A program made the translations under genes and the position numbers. DNA of 42,900 nucleotides. Source: Clostridia bacterium (GTDB lineage: Bacteria > Bacillota > Clostridia > Oscillospirales > Acutalibacteraceae). This document shows, one piece after another, positions 1-8,175 of this stretch (within the stretch, counting starts at the first letter, position 1; each line of letters begins with the position of its first letter). The notes under the pieces were generated by a model. That model was not told the origin of the DNA. It did no database searches and saw only the letters and a program-made list of their open reading frames with translations. The DNA is taken from NCBI GenBank assembly GCA_017937865.1, contig JAGBCU010000055.1, positions 1-42,900 on the forward strand, in the 5' to 3' direction.

Positions 1-1211
1 CCGCCGAATACGATAGCAGAAACAGGAACACCCTTGGGATTCTCAAACTCTGAGCTGATGCAGGGGCAGTTCTTTGCAGGAGCTGTGAAACGGCTGTTGG
101 GATGAGCGCCTTTTTCTTCGCTTTCCTGACCGTTCCAGGGGTTGCCCTTCCATTCAACTGCATTTGCAGGAGGATTCTTGTCAAGACCTTCCCACCAAAC
201 TGTGTTAGTGTCAAGGTTGTGAGCAACGTTTGTGAAGATAGTACCGCTTTTTGTTGTAGCAAGAGCATTGGGGTTTGATTTCTCGTTAGTACCGGGAGCA
301 ACGCCAAAGAAACCGTTCTCGGGATTGATAGCATAAAGTCTGCCATCGGGACCTTTACGGATCCAGGAAATGTCGTCACCTACGCACCATACTTTATAGC
401 CTTTTTCTTTATAGATTTCAGGGGGGATAAGCATAGCAAGGTTTGTTTTACCGCAAGCTGATGGGAAAGCAGCACAGATATATTTAACCTCGCCCTTGGG
501 ATTTTCAATACCGAGGATAAGCATATGCTCTGCCTGCCAACCTTCTTTCCAACCCTGATAAGAAGCAATACGAAGAGCGAAGCATTTTTTACCGAGAAGA
601 ACATTTCCGCCGTAACCGGAGTTAACAGAGATGATTGTGTTGTTCTGAGGGAACTGACAGATGTATCTCTTTTCTTCATCGATATCACAACGGCAATGAA
701 GACCGCGAACCCAATCGTTGCTGTCGCCGAGAACCTCTAATACTTCTTTACCTACTCTTGTCATAATAACCATGTTAAGAACAACGTAGATAGAGTCTGT
801 AAGCTCGATACCAACCTTTGCGAAGGGTGAGCCAACGGGACCCATTGAATAGGGGATAACATACATTGTTCTGCCCTTGTAGCTGTCGCGAGCAATATCA
901 TAAAGCATTTTATATGCTTCTGAAGGCTCCATCCAGTTGTTTGTAGGGCCTGCTTTTTCTTTTGAAGGAGCACAGATAAATGTTCTGCCTTCAACACGAG
1001 CAACGTCGTTTACAGCAGTTCTGTGAAGATAGCAATCGGGAAGAAGCTCCTGATTAAGTTTGATGAGCTCACCTGTTGAACAAGCAGTTGCTCTGAGTTC
1101 TTCAATCTGTTCTTTTGAACCGTCAATCCAAACGATTTTATCGGGCTTTACAAGCTCAACCTTTTCGTCGATCCAGGAAAGGACGGTCTTGTTTGAAGTT
1201 AATGCTGACAT
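1..1211 (-). CDS. pckG: Phosphoenolpyruvate carboxykinase (GTP), C-terminus cut by window edge
   Basis: GTP-dependent PEP carboxykinase interconverts oxaloacetate and phosphoenolpyruvate plus CO2 in the cytoplasm; in gut anaerobes it often runs towards oxaloacetate. The visible part is the first ~403 residues of a family of about 600. Seen directly: the nucleotide-binding P-loop FPSACGKTNLAML, followed by VGDDISWIRKGPDGRLYAINPENGFFG, read in two parts around residues 275-310, and the substrate-side segment YVIPYSMGPVGSPFAKVG near residues 115-130. The start ATG at 1211 follows a strong GGAGG at 1221-1226. The mRNA probably begins at the promoter near 1266-1294. The gene is monocistronic at its 5' end, because a terminator separates it from the hydrolase upstream. 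The family assignment is secure; the only defect is truncation at position 1. Confidence 0.96.
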   Translation of the reverse strand, partial: MSALTSNKTVLSWIDEKVELVKPDKIVWIDGSKEQIEELRATACSTGELIKLNQELLPDCYLHRTAVNDVARVEGRTFICAPSKEKAGPTNNWMEPSEAYKMLYDIARDSYKGRTMYVIPYSMGPVGSPFAKVGIELTDSIYVVLNMVIMTRVGKEVLEVLGDSNDWVRGLHCRCDIDEEKRYICQFPQNNTIISVNSGYGGNVLLGKKCFALRIASYQGWKEGWQAEHMLILGIENPKGEVKYICAAFPSACGKTNLAMLIPPEIYKEKGYKVWCVGDDISWIRKGPDGRLYAINPENGFFGVAPGTNEKSNPNALATTKSGTIFTNVAHNLDTNTVWWEGLDKNPPANAVEWKGNPWNGQESEEKGAHPNSRFTAPAKNCPCISSEFENPKGVPVSAIVFG

Positions 1212-1265
1212 ATATAATAACCTCCTGAAATAATATCCAAAATTACCTATTATGTAATTGATAAC

Positions 1266-1294
1266 ATAATACACTATTTTATTGGAAAATTCAA
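1266..1294 (-). promoter_or_regulatory. SigA-type promoter for pckG
   Basis: On the minus strand, TTGAAT (1294-1289) and TATTAT (1271-1266) are separated by exactly 17 bases, and the start codon lies about 55 bases downstream of the -10 box. The same TTGAAT-N17-TATTAT pair occurs ahead of pheST. Read from sequence only. Confidence 0.6.
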
Positions 1295-1373
1295 CTAAAA
1301 AATGGAATTTTGTCAAAATATTGACAATTGCACAAGTATATAAACAACAAATTGTGTTTCTATGGCTATTATA

Positions 1374-1409
1374 TCAAAAAACTCCCCGAATATTCGGAGA
1401 GTTTTTTTG
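1374..1409 (-). terminator. Intrinsic terminator after the alpha/beta hydrolase
   Basis: An 11-bp arm pair (1381-1391 with 1392-1402) forms a GC-containing hairpin. On the minus strand it has one G-U wobble and is followed by a TTTTTT run. On the plus strand the same position is a C-A mismatch. The wobble and the gene order favour the minus strand, 25-50 bases past the hydrolase stop. Confidence 0.75.
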
Positions 1410-1431
1410 TTTGCAAATTGCAAGTTTTAAA

Positions 1432-2382
1432 TTATTTAATATATTTATCAACGAAGCTCCAAACGCCCGGCCAATAAAGCTCGGGGTGTACAAGATGTGC
1501 TTCTGCATGCTCAGCATCGGGAATAGATAATTTTTCCTTTACACAAACAGCGGCATTGTAGTTAAGGTCAAGCATTCTGTACGGAACAAATAAATCTGCT
1601 TCGCCGTGAATAAAGAGTGTAGGAGTTTTAGATTTCTTTAACTGCTCAACGCAAGATGCTTCTTTAAAGCCGAAGCCTGAAATAACTCTTGTAGCTAAAT
1701 CGCCAAGATAAAGAGCGGGGAATGCAGGCAAATGATAAGTTACCTTTAATTCATTTTTGAATTCATCCCACACTGAAGAATAACCGCAGTCAGCAACGGC
1801 ACATTTAACGTTTTCCGGAAGATTTTCGCCTGTTGTCATCATAACTGTTGCGGCACCCATTGAAACACCGTGAAGAACAATTTGAACATCTTTGCCGTAG
1901 ATTTCAATTATGTAGTTAATCCAGTCCATAATATCGAATCTGTCAAGCCAACCCATTGTAATTGAACGGTGCTCGCTTATATCGTGACCTCGCATAGCAG
2001 GGAAAAGGATGTTATAGCCTTTTTCGTGATAATGAAGACCATAGCTACCCATACCTTTAGGACTGCTTGTATAACCGTGGATACAAATAAGCCATTTGTC
2101 CGAAGGCTCTTCAGCCTTAACAGTTAAAGCGTGTATAGACTCATTGCTTCTGTTTTTTATAACAATATGGTCGTAATCCTTTGTATCAACCCAAGCATCA
2201 CCCTCAGCACCTAAAATGTTTTTCTGTAAAGTAGGGTCAGGGGGATTCTTTTTATCAAGTATTTCGTGACCTTTATCACTAAGTACTTTTGAAGCTCTTG
2301 TAAGAATCAACTGATTCATAACAACACCAAAGCCTGCCATTAAGCCCGTAGCACCTATTAAAGCTTTTGTGGTTTTTTTCAT
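1432..2382 (-). CDS. Alpha/beta hydrolase with N-terminal membrane anchor
   Basis: A 316-residue serine hydrolase of the alpha/beta fold. The catalytic set is visible: nucleophile elbow GVSMG, acid in HGEADLFVP and histidine in DAEHAEAH, plus the oxyanion-type HGYTSSP. Residues ~6-30 are hydrophobic after a KKTTK start, suggesting a signal anchor with the enzyme outside the membrane. The layout resembles the YqkD/Bem46-like hydrolases of Firmicutes, whose substrates are unknown. The ORF opens further upstream at a TTG (2400), but the ATG at 2382 is preferred because AAAGG lies at 2392-2396, 9 bases before it. A TATAAT box (2420-2415) lies upstream with only a weak -35. It is divergent from the DivIVA-like gene. 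The substrate cannot be inferred. Confidence 0.88.
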   Translation of the reverse strand: MKKTTKALIGATGLMAGFGVVMNQLILTRASKVLSDKGHEILDKKNPPDPTLQKNILGAEGDAWVDTKDYDHIVIKNRSNESIHALTVKAEEPSDKWLICIHGYTSSPKGMGSYGLHYHEKGYNILFPAMRGHDISEHRSITMGWLDRFDIMDWINYIIEIYGKDVQIVLHGVSMGAATVMMTTGENLPENVKCAVADCGYSSVWDEFKNELKVTYHLPAFPALYLGDLATRVISGFGFKEASCVEQLKKSKTPTLFIHGEADLFVPYRMLDLNYNAAVCVKEKLSIPDAEHAEAHLVHPELYWPGVWSFVDKYIK

Positions 2383-2463
2383 AAAATCACAACCTTTCAA
2401 ATTATGTTAAAACTATTATACTACATTAAAAATCAAAAAGAAAGAAAAAAACAATATTTTTTA

Positions 2464-2492
2464 TTGTTTTATATAATTTGTTCTGTTATAAT
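2464..2492 (+). promoter_or_regulatory. SigA-type promoter for the DivIVA-like operon
   Basis: TTGTTT (2464-2469), a 17-base spacer and a consensus TATAAT (2487-2492), about 28 bases before the ATG at 2521. The -35 is only half-consensus; the -10 is perfect. Confidence 0.55.
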
Positions 2493-2520
2493 AAACCTTA
2501 ATATGATTGGGGGTTAACTC

Positions 2521-3270
2521 ATGAGTAAAGATGTTTTGTTCAAAACCTCTGCCTTTGGCGGTTTTAAAAAAGATGAGGTTATGGATTTCGTTCAGCAGGT
2601 TTTAGGTGAAAAGGGCGAGCTTGAAAGATTGCTTTTAAATAACACAACTCGTAACAATCAGTTATCTGCTGAATTAAACAACGTTAAAGCAGAGATTGAC
2701 AGCTTATCAAGTGTTCGTGACGAGCTTGCGGATAGCTTAATTAAAGTTGAAGATTTAACAAACGCTCTTAAAGAAAAAGATGCTATAATTGAAGAGCTTA
2801 ATTTAAAGCTTGCCGAAGCACTAAGGAATAGCTGTTCATCTGATGAGTTGGATAGGCTTAAAGCAGAAAATGATGCTCTTAAAGCCGATATCGAGAAGAA
2901 ACGTGACATGGAACGTCAGGTTGGTGCAGCAATGCTTGATGCGAGAGTGCATTCTGAAGAGCTTATTGAAGAAGCAAAAGAAAAAGCAAACAACGTTACC
3001 AAAGCCATTTATAATGCTATCGGTGAAACAGCGGTTAAAATTGATGACCTTTCGGCAGGTATCGGTGAAATCGCCCGTAATTTCACAAAATCAGTTGAAG
3101 AGGTTGAGCTTAGAATTAAAGTTTTAACAGGTGATATGAGTAAAACGGCTCAGGCTCTTATTTCAGATTCAGTTTCCGTTGAGCCTAAAGCTTCCTCAGT
3201 TGACGATATTCCTGTTTATGATTTCAATGCTGTGTCAGTTGACGATGTAATTGTTGACGACGAAGAGTGA
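2521..3270 (+). CDS. DivIVA-like coiled-coil protein
   Basis: A 249-residue, highly charged protein. The first ~40 residues (KTSAFGGFKKDEVMDFVQQV) resemble the membrane-curvature-sensing N-terminal domain of DivIVA/GpsB. They are followed by a long heptad-rich coiled coil over roughly residues 30-205 and an acidic tail ending DDVIVDDEE. DivIVA-family proteins localise to poles and septa and recruit division, cell-wall or sporulation factors. The start follows a GGGGG-type ribosome site. It is the first gene of a plus-strand run ending at pcrA and is not next to the usual sepF/ylmH division genes, so this is probably a paralogue. The fold-level call is good; the exact role is unknown. Confidence 0.75.
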   Translation: MSKDVLFKTSAFGGFKKDEVMDFVQQVLGEKGELERLLLNNTTRNNQLSAELNNVKAEIDSLSSVRDELADSLIKVEDLTNALKEKDAIIEELNLKLAEALRNSCSSDELDRLKAENDALKADIEKKRDMERQVGAAMLDARVHSEELIEEAKEKANNVTKAIYNAIGETAVKIDDLSAGIGEIARNFTKSVEEVELRIKVLTGDMSKTAQALISDSVSVEPKASSVDDIPVYDFNAVSVDDVIVDDEE

Positions 3271-3274
3271 TATT

Positions 3275-3802
3275 ATGAGTGAATATTATCTTAACACTTC
3301 GAATATAAATGAATGGGTAGATAGCCTTAAAGCCGGTGACAGAGTTTATTTAAGCGGTACTGTTTACACTGCCCGTGACGCTGCTCATAAAAAGATATTT
3401 CATCTTCTTGATAACGGTGAAACACTACCGTTTGAGCTTGAGAATTCTGTTGTTTATTATGCAGGACCCACACCCGCCAAAGATTATCTTGTTATAGGTA
3501 GCATTGGTCCTACAACCTCATCCCGAATGGATACATTTTCGCCAAGGCTTATTTCTCTCGGTCAAAAAGCAATGATAGGTAAAGGCAATAGAAGTAACGA
3601 CGTTGTTAATGCTATAAAAACCTATTCTGCGGTATATTTTGCTGCTGTTGGCGGTGCAGGGGCTTTGTATTCAAAATGCATTAAGTCTTGTGACGTCATA
3701 GCCTTTGAAGAATTAGGTTGCGAATCTGTTAAAAAGCTTGAGGTGAAGGATTTCCCGCTTTTAGTTGCAATTGATTCTTCGGGTGAAAGTCTGTATAGAT
3801 AA
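3275..3802 (+). CDS. Class I fumarase / L-tartrate dehydratase beta-subunit-like protein (stand-alone)
   Basis: A 175-residue protein matching the beta (C-terminal) part of iron-sulfur class I fumarate hydratase and tartrate dehydratase. Visible signatures are FHLLDNGETLPFELENSVVY split around residue 45, YYAGPTP, GSIGPTTSSRMD, MIGKGNRS, and GGAGALYS with the following EELGCESV. In two-subunit enzymes the alpha subunit carries the [4Fe-4S] cluster and is normally encoded just upstream. Here the upstream neighbour is DivIVA-like and no alpha subunit lies in the window. The ATG at 3275 is chosen over an earlier TTG at 3251 because it sits 4 bases after the previous stop, as in a translationally coupled operon. 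It may pair with a distant alpha subunit or act alone. Confidence 0.85.
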   Translation: MSEYYLNTSNINEWVDSLKAGDRVYLSGTVYTARDAAHKKIFHLLDNGETLPFELENSVVYYAGPTPAKDYLVIGSIGPTTSSRMDTFSPRLISLGQKAMIGKGNRSNDVVNAIKTYSAVYFAAVGGAGALYSKCIKSCDVIAFEELGCESVKKLEVKDFPLLVAIDSSGESLYR

Positions 3803-3823
3803 CAAATTAAGTGTGAGGTGCAA

Positions 3824-4381
3824 TTGAAAAAATCCTTTGATTATTTCAAGACGTTTAAAATCCTTACAGAAAATTTAAATAACATATTCAAGCTATCGGT
3901 TGATAACAAAGATTATAATAAGCAATACATAACGTTTCTCGCAAACAAAAATGAGCTTACCGATTACTTGAAAAATGATTTTATTACCCCGATTGAACGG
4001 GGTGATATTTTCATATTATCAGATATGTTTTCCCGGGAAATGAATCAAATTAATGTTTTAAACGACTATAGTTCATTTTCTTGGTCTGAGTTAAACGAAA
4101 TTATAATTAGCTTTCGTGCGTTATTTGATATTCAAAATAACGTTTTTGATAAAATCAGTTTTGAAAAGCTTAACGTTAATATTGTTGATAAAGCAATCGA
4201 CGGCTATAATCAGTCGCAGAGATTAGTCAGAGATATTTATAAGCTGATTAAAAAAACGATAGTCGGATATTGTGAAAATCCACTTTTAAAATACACAGTT
4301 TATGTTGCTTATCTTGAGCTTGCAAAGCAGATGAACTGTACTTTTTTTGAAATTGAAAGAATTATATTAAATAATAGTTAA
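3824..4381 (+). CDS. PhoU-like (DUF47-like) helical protein
   Basis: A 185-residue, all-helical, cytoplasmic-looking protein. The segment FITPIERGDIFILSDMFSRE (about residues 60-80) strongly recalls the FITP-[FI]-[DE]R-[EG]DI stretch of DUF47/PhoU-like proteins, which are associated with Pit-type phosphate transporters and phosphate signalling. No transporter gene is next to it. The start is taken as TTG at 3824, because GAGG at 3815-3818 is correctly spaced for it; a GTG at 3818 would overlap that site. It follows the fumarase-beta gene by 21 bases and precedes pcrA by 12, so it is probably co-transcribed. The family call rests on one motif plus the fold pattern. Confidence 0.5.
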   Translation: MKKSFDYFKTFKILTENLNNIFKLSVDNKDYNKQYITFLANKNELTDYLKNDFITPIERGDIFILSDMFSREMNQINVLNDYSSFSWSELNEIIISFRALFDIQNNVFDKISFEKLNVNIVDKAIDGYNQSQRLVRDIYKLIKKTIVGYCENPLLKYTVYVAYLELAKQMNCTFFEIERIILNNS

Positions 4382-4393
4382 TAAAGGTGTTTT

Positions 4394-6871
4394 ATGAATT
4401 TTTATGAATTAAGACGTAGTCTTATAGAAAAAGAATTTTCAAGAATGAATGATATGCAAAAACGTGCCGTTTTTAACGTTAACGGTGCGGTTTTAATTCT
4501 TGCTGGTGCAGGTAGCGGTAAAACTACCGTTCTTGTTAACAGAATCGCTTACCTTATTAAATACGGTAATGCTTATAACTCTGAGTTTTCTTACAGAGTG
4601 CCTACGGAAGCTGATTGTATCGCTCTTGAAAATTATATTAATAATGGTGGCGAGATTCCCTTTGAGGTTGAGCCTCTTTTGAGTGTGGATGCTCCTCAGC
4701 CCTGGCAAATTCTTGCTATTACGTTTACAAACAAGGCGGCAAATGAATTGAAAAGCCGTCTTGAAGCTATGCTTGGCGAAAAAGGTAACGACGTATGGGC
4801 AAGTACTTTCCATTCCTGCTGTGTACGGATTTTACGTCGCGACAGTGAAAGAATCGGCTTTTCAAAGCATTTTACTATTTATGACACAGATGATTCAAAG
4901 CGTGTTATGAAGGATGTTTTGAGAATACTTGAAATTGACGAAAAGAGATTGCCCGTTAAATTTGTTTTATCTGAAATCAGTAAAGCTAAGGATTCTCTTC
5001 TTACACCTGAAGAATATACTTCTTCTATTCCGAGCTATGACCAGAATAAACGCCTTATCGGACAGGCTTTTGCAAAGTATGAAGAAATGCTCAAAAAAGC
5101 TGATGCAATGGACTTTGATGACATTATTGTCAATACGGTTAAACTTCTTAAAGAGAATCCTGACGTTTTAGAGTATTATCAAAGACGCTTTCGTTACGTA
5201 ATGGTGGACGAGTATCAGGATACAAACCATGCTCAGTATATTTTAACCTCACTTCTTGCGGGCGGTTACAAAAATATTTGCGTTGTTGGCGACGATGACC
5301 AGAGTATTTATAAATTCCGCGGTGCAACAATTGAGAATATTTTATCGTTTGAAAATCAGTATGAAGATACTGCTGTTATACGACTTGAGCAAAATTACCG
5401 TTCAACCTCCGTTATCCTTGATGCCGCTAATGCAGTTATTAAAAATAATCAGGGCAGAAAGGGTAAAACTCTCTGGACTGAAAAAGACGGTGGCGATAAA
5501 ATTACTGTTAAAATTCTTAGTGATGAGCGTGACGAGGGCAGATACGTTGCAGACGAAATTTTAGATGCTGTTGCAACAGGCAGAAAGCTTTCGGATTTCG
5601 CTATTCTTTACAGAACTAATGCTCAGTCAAGCAGTATTGAACGTGCTCTTGTTTATAACTCTGTACCCTATAAGGTTATAGGCGGTCACAGATTCTATGA
5701 AAGAAAAGAAGTTAAAGATATTCTTGCATATTTATCTGTTATTGCTAATCCCTCAGATACCGTTCGTTTAAAGAGAATTATTAACGAGCCTAAAAGAGGT
5801 ATAGGTGATACGACTATTAATAATGCTTCGTCCATTGCCGACGGATTAGGTTTAACTCTTTACGACGTTATTTCTCATTCTGACGAATACCCGATGCTTT
5901 CTCGCTCGGCTGATAAGCTTAAAGGCTTTACAAAGCTTATAAATTCACTTGCACTTTCTCTTGAGGAAAACACAATTCAGGATTTCTATGATGATGTAAT
6001 CAATAAAACGGGTTATATGGAATATCTTGAGCTTGATAAAGAAACGGCTGAAGAAAGAAAAGCCAACGTTATGGAGCTTTTAGCCAACCTTATTCGTTAT
6101 ATGGAAGATAACGAGGGTGGCACTTTATCAGGCTTCCTTGAAGAGGTTGCTTTGATGACTGATATTGATAATTATAATTCAGATAATGAATCAGTTGTTA
6201 TGATGACACTTCACTCTGCAAAAGGTCTTGAATTCCCCGTAGTATTTATCGTCGGTATGGAAGAAGGTCTTTTTCCGGGAAATCAGGTTATGTATGACCC
6301 TACTGAAATTGAAGAGGAAAGAAGACTTTGCTATGTAGGTATAACTCGCGCAAAGGAAAAGCTTTATATTACTAATGCAAGGCAAAGAATGTTGTTTGGT
6401 AATACAAGCATTACAAGGCCTTCACGTTTCCTTAGCGAAATACCTGAGGAATTAACCGATTTCCAGCATAACGAGCCTCAGCAGAGCTTTTATAGCGGTT
6501 ATTCGGGTGGATATTCAGGTAATCGTTCGTCTTATGGCTCTTCGTCTTATTCAAGTGGTGGGAACTACGGTAGCAAAGCCTTTGGAACACCTCAAACTAA
6601 TATGTCAAAATCTGCATCTTATCAGAAGCCCGTAGCAAAAGGCTTTGCAAACGGTGGCTTCAGCTCATCACCGTCTAAAGCTACACCTAAAGCGGATACG
6701 GCAGTTGTGCTTGATTATAAAGTGGGTGATACCGTTGAGCATAAGGCTTTCGGCAGAGGTATCGTTGTCAGTACAAAGGCTCTCGGTGGCGATATGCTTT
6801 TAGAGGTTGCTTTTGACAACTGCGGTACAAAGAAGATTATGGCAAAGGTTGCCAAAATGAAAAAAGTATAA
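4394..6871 (+). CDS. pcrA: ATP-dependent DNA helicase PcrA (UvrD/Rep family)
   Basis: A superfamily 1A 3'-5' DNA helicase of 825 residues used in repair, plasmid replication and transcription-coupled processes. Seen: Walker A AGAGSGKT (residues 37-44), motif Ia ITFTNKAANELK (109-120), Walker B VDEYQDT (271-277), motif III GDDDQSIYKFRGA (299-311), motif IV LEQNYRS, motif V MTLHSAKGLEFPVVF and motif VI CYVGITRAKEKLYI. The Gly/Ser/Tyr-rich linker at about 695-770 is followed by the PcrA-type C-terminal Tudor-like domain (VGDTVEHKAFGRGIVV). Odd: about 45 extra residues (57-100) lie between motifs I and Ia, where typical PcrA has only a few. The start is ATG at 4394 after AAAGG. It ends the plus-strand run at a bidirectional terminator. 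Confidence 0.96.
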   Translation: MNFYELRRSLIEKEFSRMNDMQKRAVFNVNGAVLILAGAGSGKTTVLVNRIAYLIKYGNAYNSEFSYRVPTEADCIALENYINNGGEIPFEVEPLLSVDAPQPWQILAITFTNKAANELKSRLEAMLGEKGNDVWASTFHSCCVRILRRDSERIGFSKHFTIYDTDDSKRVMKDVLRILEIDEKRLPVKFVLSEISKAKDSLLTPEEYTSSIPSYDQNKRLIGQAFAKYEEMLKKADAMDFDDIIVNTVKLLKENPDVLEYYQRRFRYVMVDEYQDTNHAQYILTSLLAGGYKNICVVGDDDQSIYKFRGATIENILSFENQYEDTAVIRLEQNYRSTSVILDAANAVIKNNQGRKGKTLWTEKDGGDKITVKILSDERDEGRYVADEILDAVATGRKLSDFAILYRTNAQSSSIERALVYNSVPYKVIGGHRFYERKEVKDILAYLSVIANPSDTVRLKRIINEPKRGIGDTTINNASSIADGLGLTLYDVISHSDEYPMLSRSADKLKGFTKLINSLALSLEENTIQDFYDDVINKTGYMEYLELDKETAEERKANVMELLANLIRYMEDNEGGTLSGFLEEVALMTDIDNYNSDNESVVMMTLHSAKGLEFPVVFIVGMEEGLFPGNQVMYDPTEIEEERRLCYVGITRAKEKLYITNARQRMLFGNTSITRPSRFLSEIPEELTDFQHNEPQQSFYSGYSGGYSGNRSSYGSSSYSSGGNYGSKAFGTPQTNMSKSASYQKPVAKGFANGGFSSSPSKATPKADTAVVLDYKVGDTVEHKAFGRGIVVSTKALGGDMLLEVAFDNCGTKKIMAKVAKMKKV

Positions 6872-6913
6872 AAAATATCCGTGAGAGAGAAAACCTCTTT
6901 CACGGATTTTTTA
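6872..6913. terminator. Bidirectional intrinsic terminator between pcrA and rodA
   Basis: Arms 6877-6889 and 6895-6907 pair over 12-13 bases. T-runs follow on both strands (TTTTTTATTA on plus, TATTTTTTAT on minus). It serves the two convergent genes. Confidence 0.85.
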
Positions 6914-8092
6914 TTAATATTCTGAGAATGGTGAAGCAATTCGGGATAACCTGAAATTAACTGCGCTTCTTGAGCGATTGTATCTGTAAATACTGAATAC
7001 AAGTCCGATACCGATATATAAGCAAAGTGTACTTGAGCCACCCGCACTGAAAAACGGAAGAGTAATACCGATAACAGGAAGCACCATTAGGCACATACCA
7101 ACGTTAATAACAACCTGAGAAGCAATCATAGCGGCTACGCCGTAACAGGCAATTTGTGATGAGAAATCACGAGCCTCTTTACCTGTTTGAATCATTTTAA
7201 TTACTATTGCAAAAAGTAAGCTTAATGCAATCAAGCAACCTAAAAATCCCGTTTCTTCACCAATTGAAGTGAAAATCATATCGTTTTCGCTTTCGGGAAC
7301 AATACCCGCTTGGGTGTAGGTGCCCTTAAAAAGACCTTGACCAAAGAATCCTCCCGAGCCTAATGCATTCAAACCTTTTAACTGCTGATAGCTTTCATCG
7401 GGGAATTCTTCGGGGCGGAATAAGGCTAAAAATCTTGTTCGTTGATACTCACTGAAAATAAACATCCAAATAAGAGGGGATGCAGCTAAGGCTAAAATAC
7501 CGCCACCAGCAAAGAAACCGATGTGAAGCCCTGCAAAATAAAGCATCGCTATCGTCATCATAAGGAAAATAAGCGCCGAGCCCATATCACCCGTTAAAAC
7601 AACAAGACCGATAGGAATAAGAGCGTGAATACCTAATAAAACAATTGATTTAGGATTGTTTAAGTTATCTTTTAAAAGCTCAAGATGCATTGAGAAGGTG
7701 ATAATAAATCCAATTTTTACAAGCTCTGAAGATTGAAAGTAAATTGAGCCGAACTTTAACCAGGATTTTGCGTCGGGACGGGCATCAGGTGCAACACCTA
7801 TTGCTAACGTCAGTACCATCAGCCCAACACAAAACAGACCGATTATAGGCCATAGCTTCATTATAAGCTCATAGTCAATAGCCGATATTATTAACGTCAG
7901 AATAATACCCATAACCGCCGCTAAAATCATAACCTTAGCATCTCGCCACATAACCTCTCCGTCGGTTAATTGCCATCTTGTAGTGCTATGGACCATTAAA
8001 ACACCGAAAATCGATGCGGCTGTAATTAAAGCTAACAGGAATTTGTCTGTTTCTGAAACAAATCTTCCTATTAACGAAAAATATTTTTTCAA
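6914..8092 (-). CDS. rodA: RodA/FtsW/SpoVE-family peptidoglycan glycosyltransferase, RodA-like
   Basis: A polytopic membrane protein of 392 residues with about 10 hydrophobic segments. SEDS-family proteins polymerise lipid II into glycan strands together with a class B PBP. Family signatures seen: SWLKFGSIYFQSSELVKIGF, read around residue 112, the loop GDMGSALIF with the essential aspartate near residue 170, PESENDMIFTSIGEETGFLG in the large extracellular loop, and the C-terminal GITLPFFSAGGSS. The length and the PESENDMIF loop fit RodA (elongation) better than FtsW, but SpoVE-like use cannot be excluded. The start is TTG at 8092 with AAGGGGG 9 bases upstream (8102-8108). It has its own consensus promoter and is monocistronic between two promoter/terminator boundaries. 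Confidence 0.9.
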   Translation of the reverse strand: MKKYFSLIGRFVSETDKFLLALITAASIFGVLMVHSTTRWQLTDGEVMWRDAKVMILAAVMGIILTLIISAIDYELIMKLWPIIGLFCVGLMVLTLAIGVAPDARPDAKSWLKFGSIYFQSSELVKIGFIITFSMHLELLKDNLNNPKSIVLLGIHALIPIGLVVLTGDMGSALIFLMMTIAMLYFAGLHIGFFAGGGILALAASPLIWMFIFSEYQRTRFLALFRPEEFPDESYQQLKGLNALGSGGFFGQGLFKGTYTQAGIVPESENDMIFTSIGEETGFLGCLIALSLLFAIVIKMIQTGKEARDFSSQIACYGVAAMIASQVVINVGMCLMVLPVIGITLPFFSAGGSSTLCLYIGIGLVFSIYRYNRSRSAVNFRLSRIASPFSEY

Positions 8093-8130
8093 GGCAATAT
8101 GCCCCCTTGATTTTATCTTATAATATTGTT

Positions 8131-8159
8131 ATTATACATATAATAGTTTTTTATTTCAA
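8131..8159 (-). promoter_or_regulatory. Strong SigA-type promoter for rodA
   Basis: On the minus strand TTGAAA (8159-8154), a 17-base spacer and a perfect TATAAT (8136-8131), about 39 bases from the TTG start. A second TATAAT on the plus strand at 8139-8144 could serve tsaE but has a poor -35. Confidence 0.7.
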
Positions 8160-8175
8160 GTATTTTGAGGTTTAT

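Noticed and set aside
1321..1350. Plus-strand promoter TTGACA at 1321
   Set aside because: The nearest TATATA is only about 10 bases away and no plus-strand gene follows.
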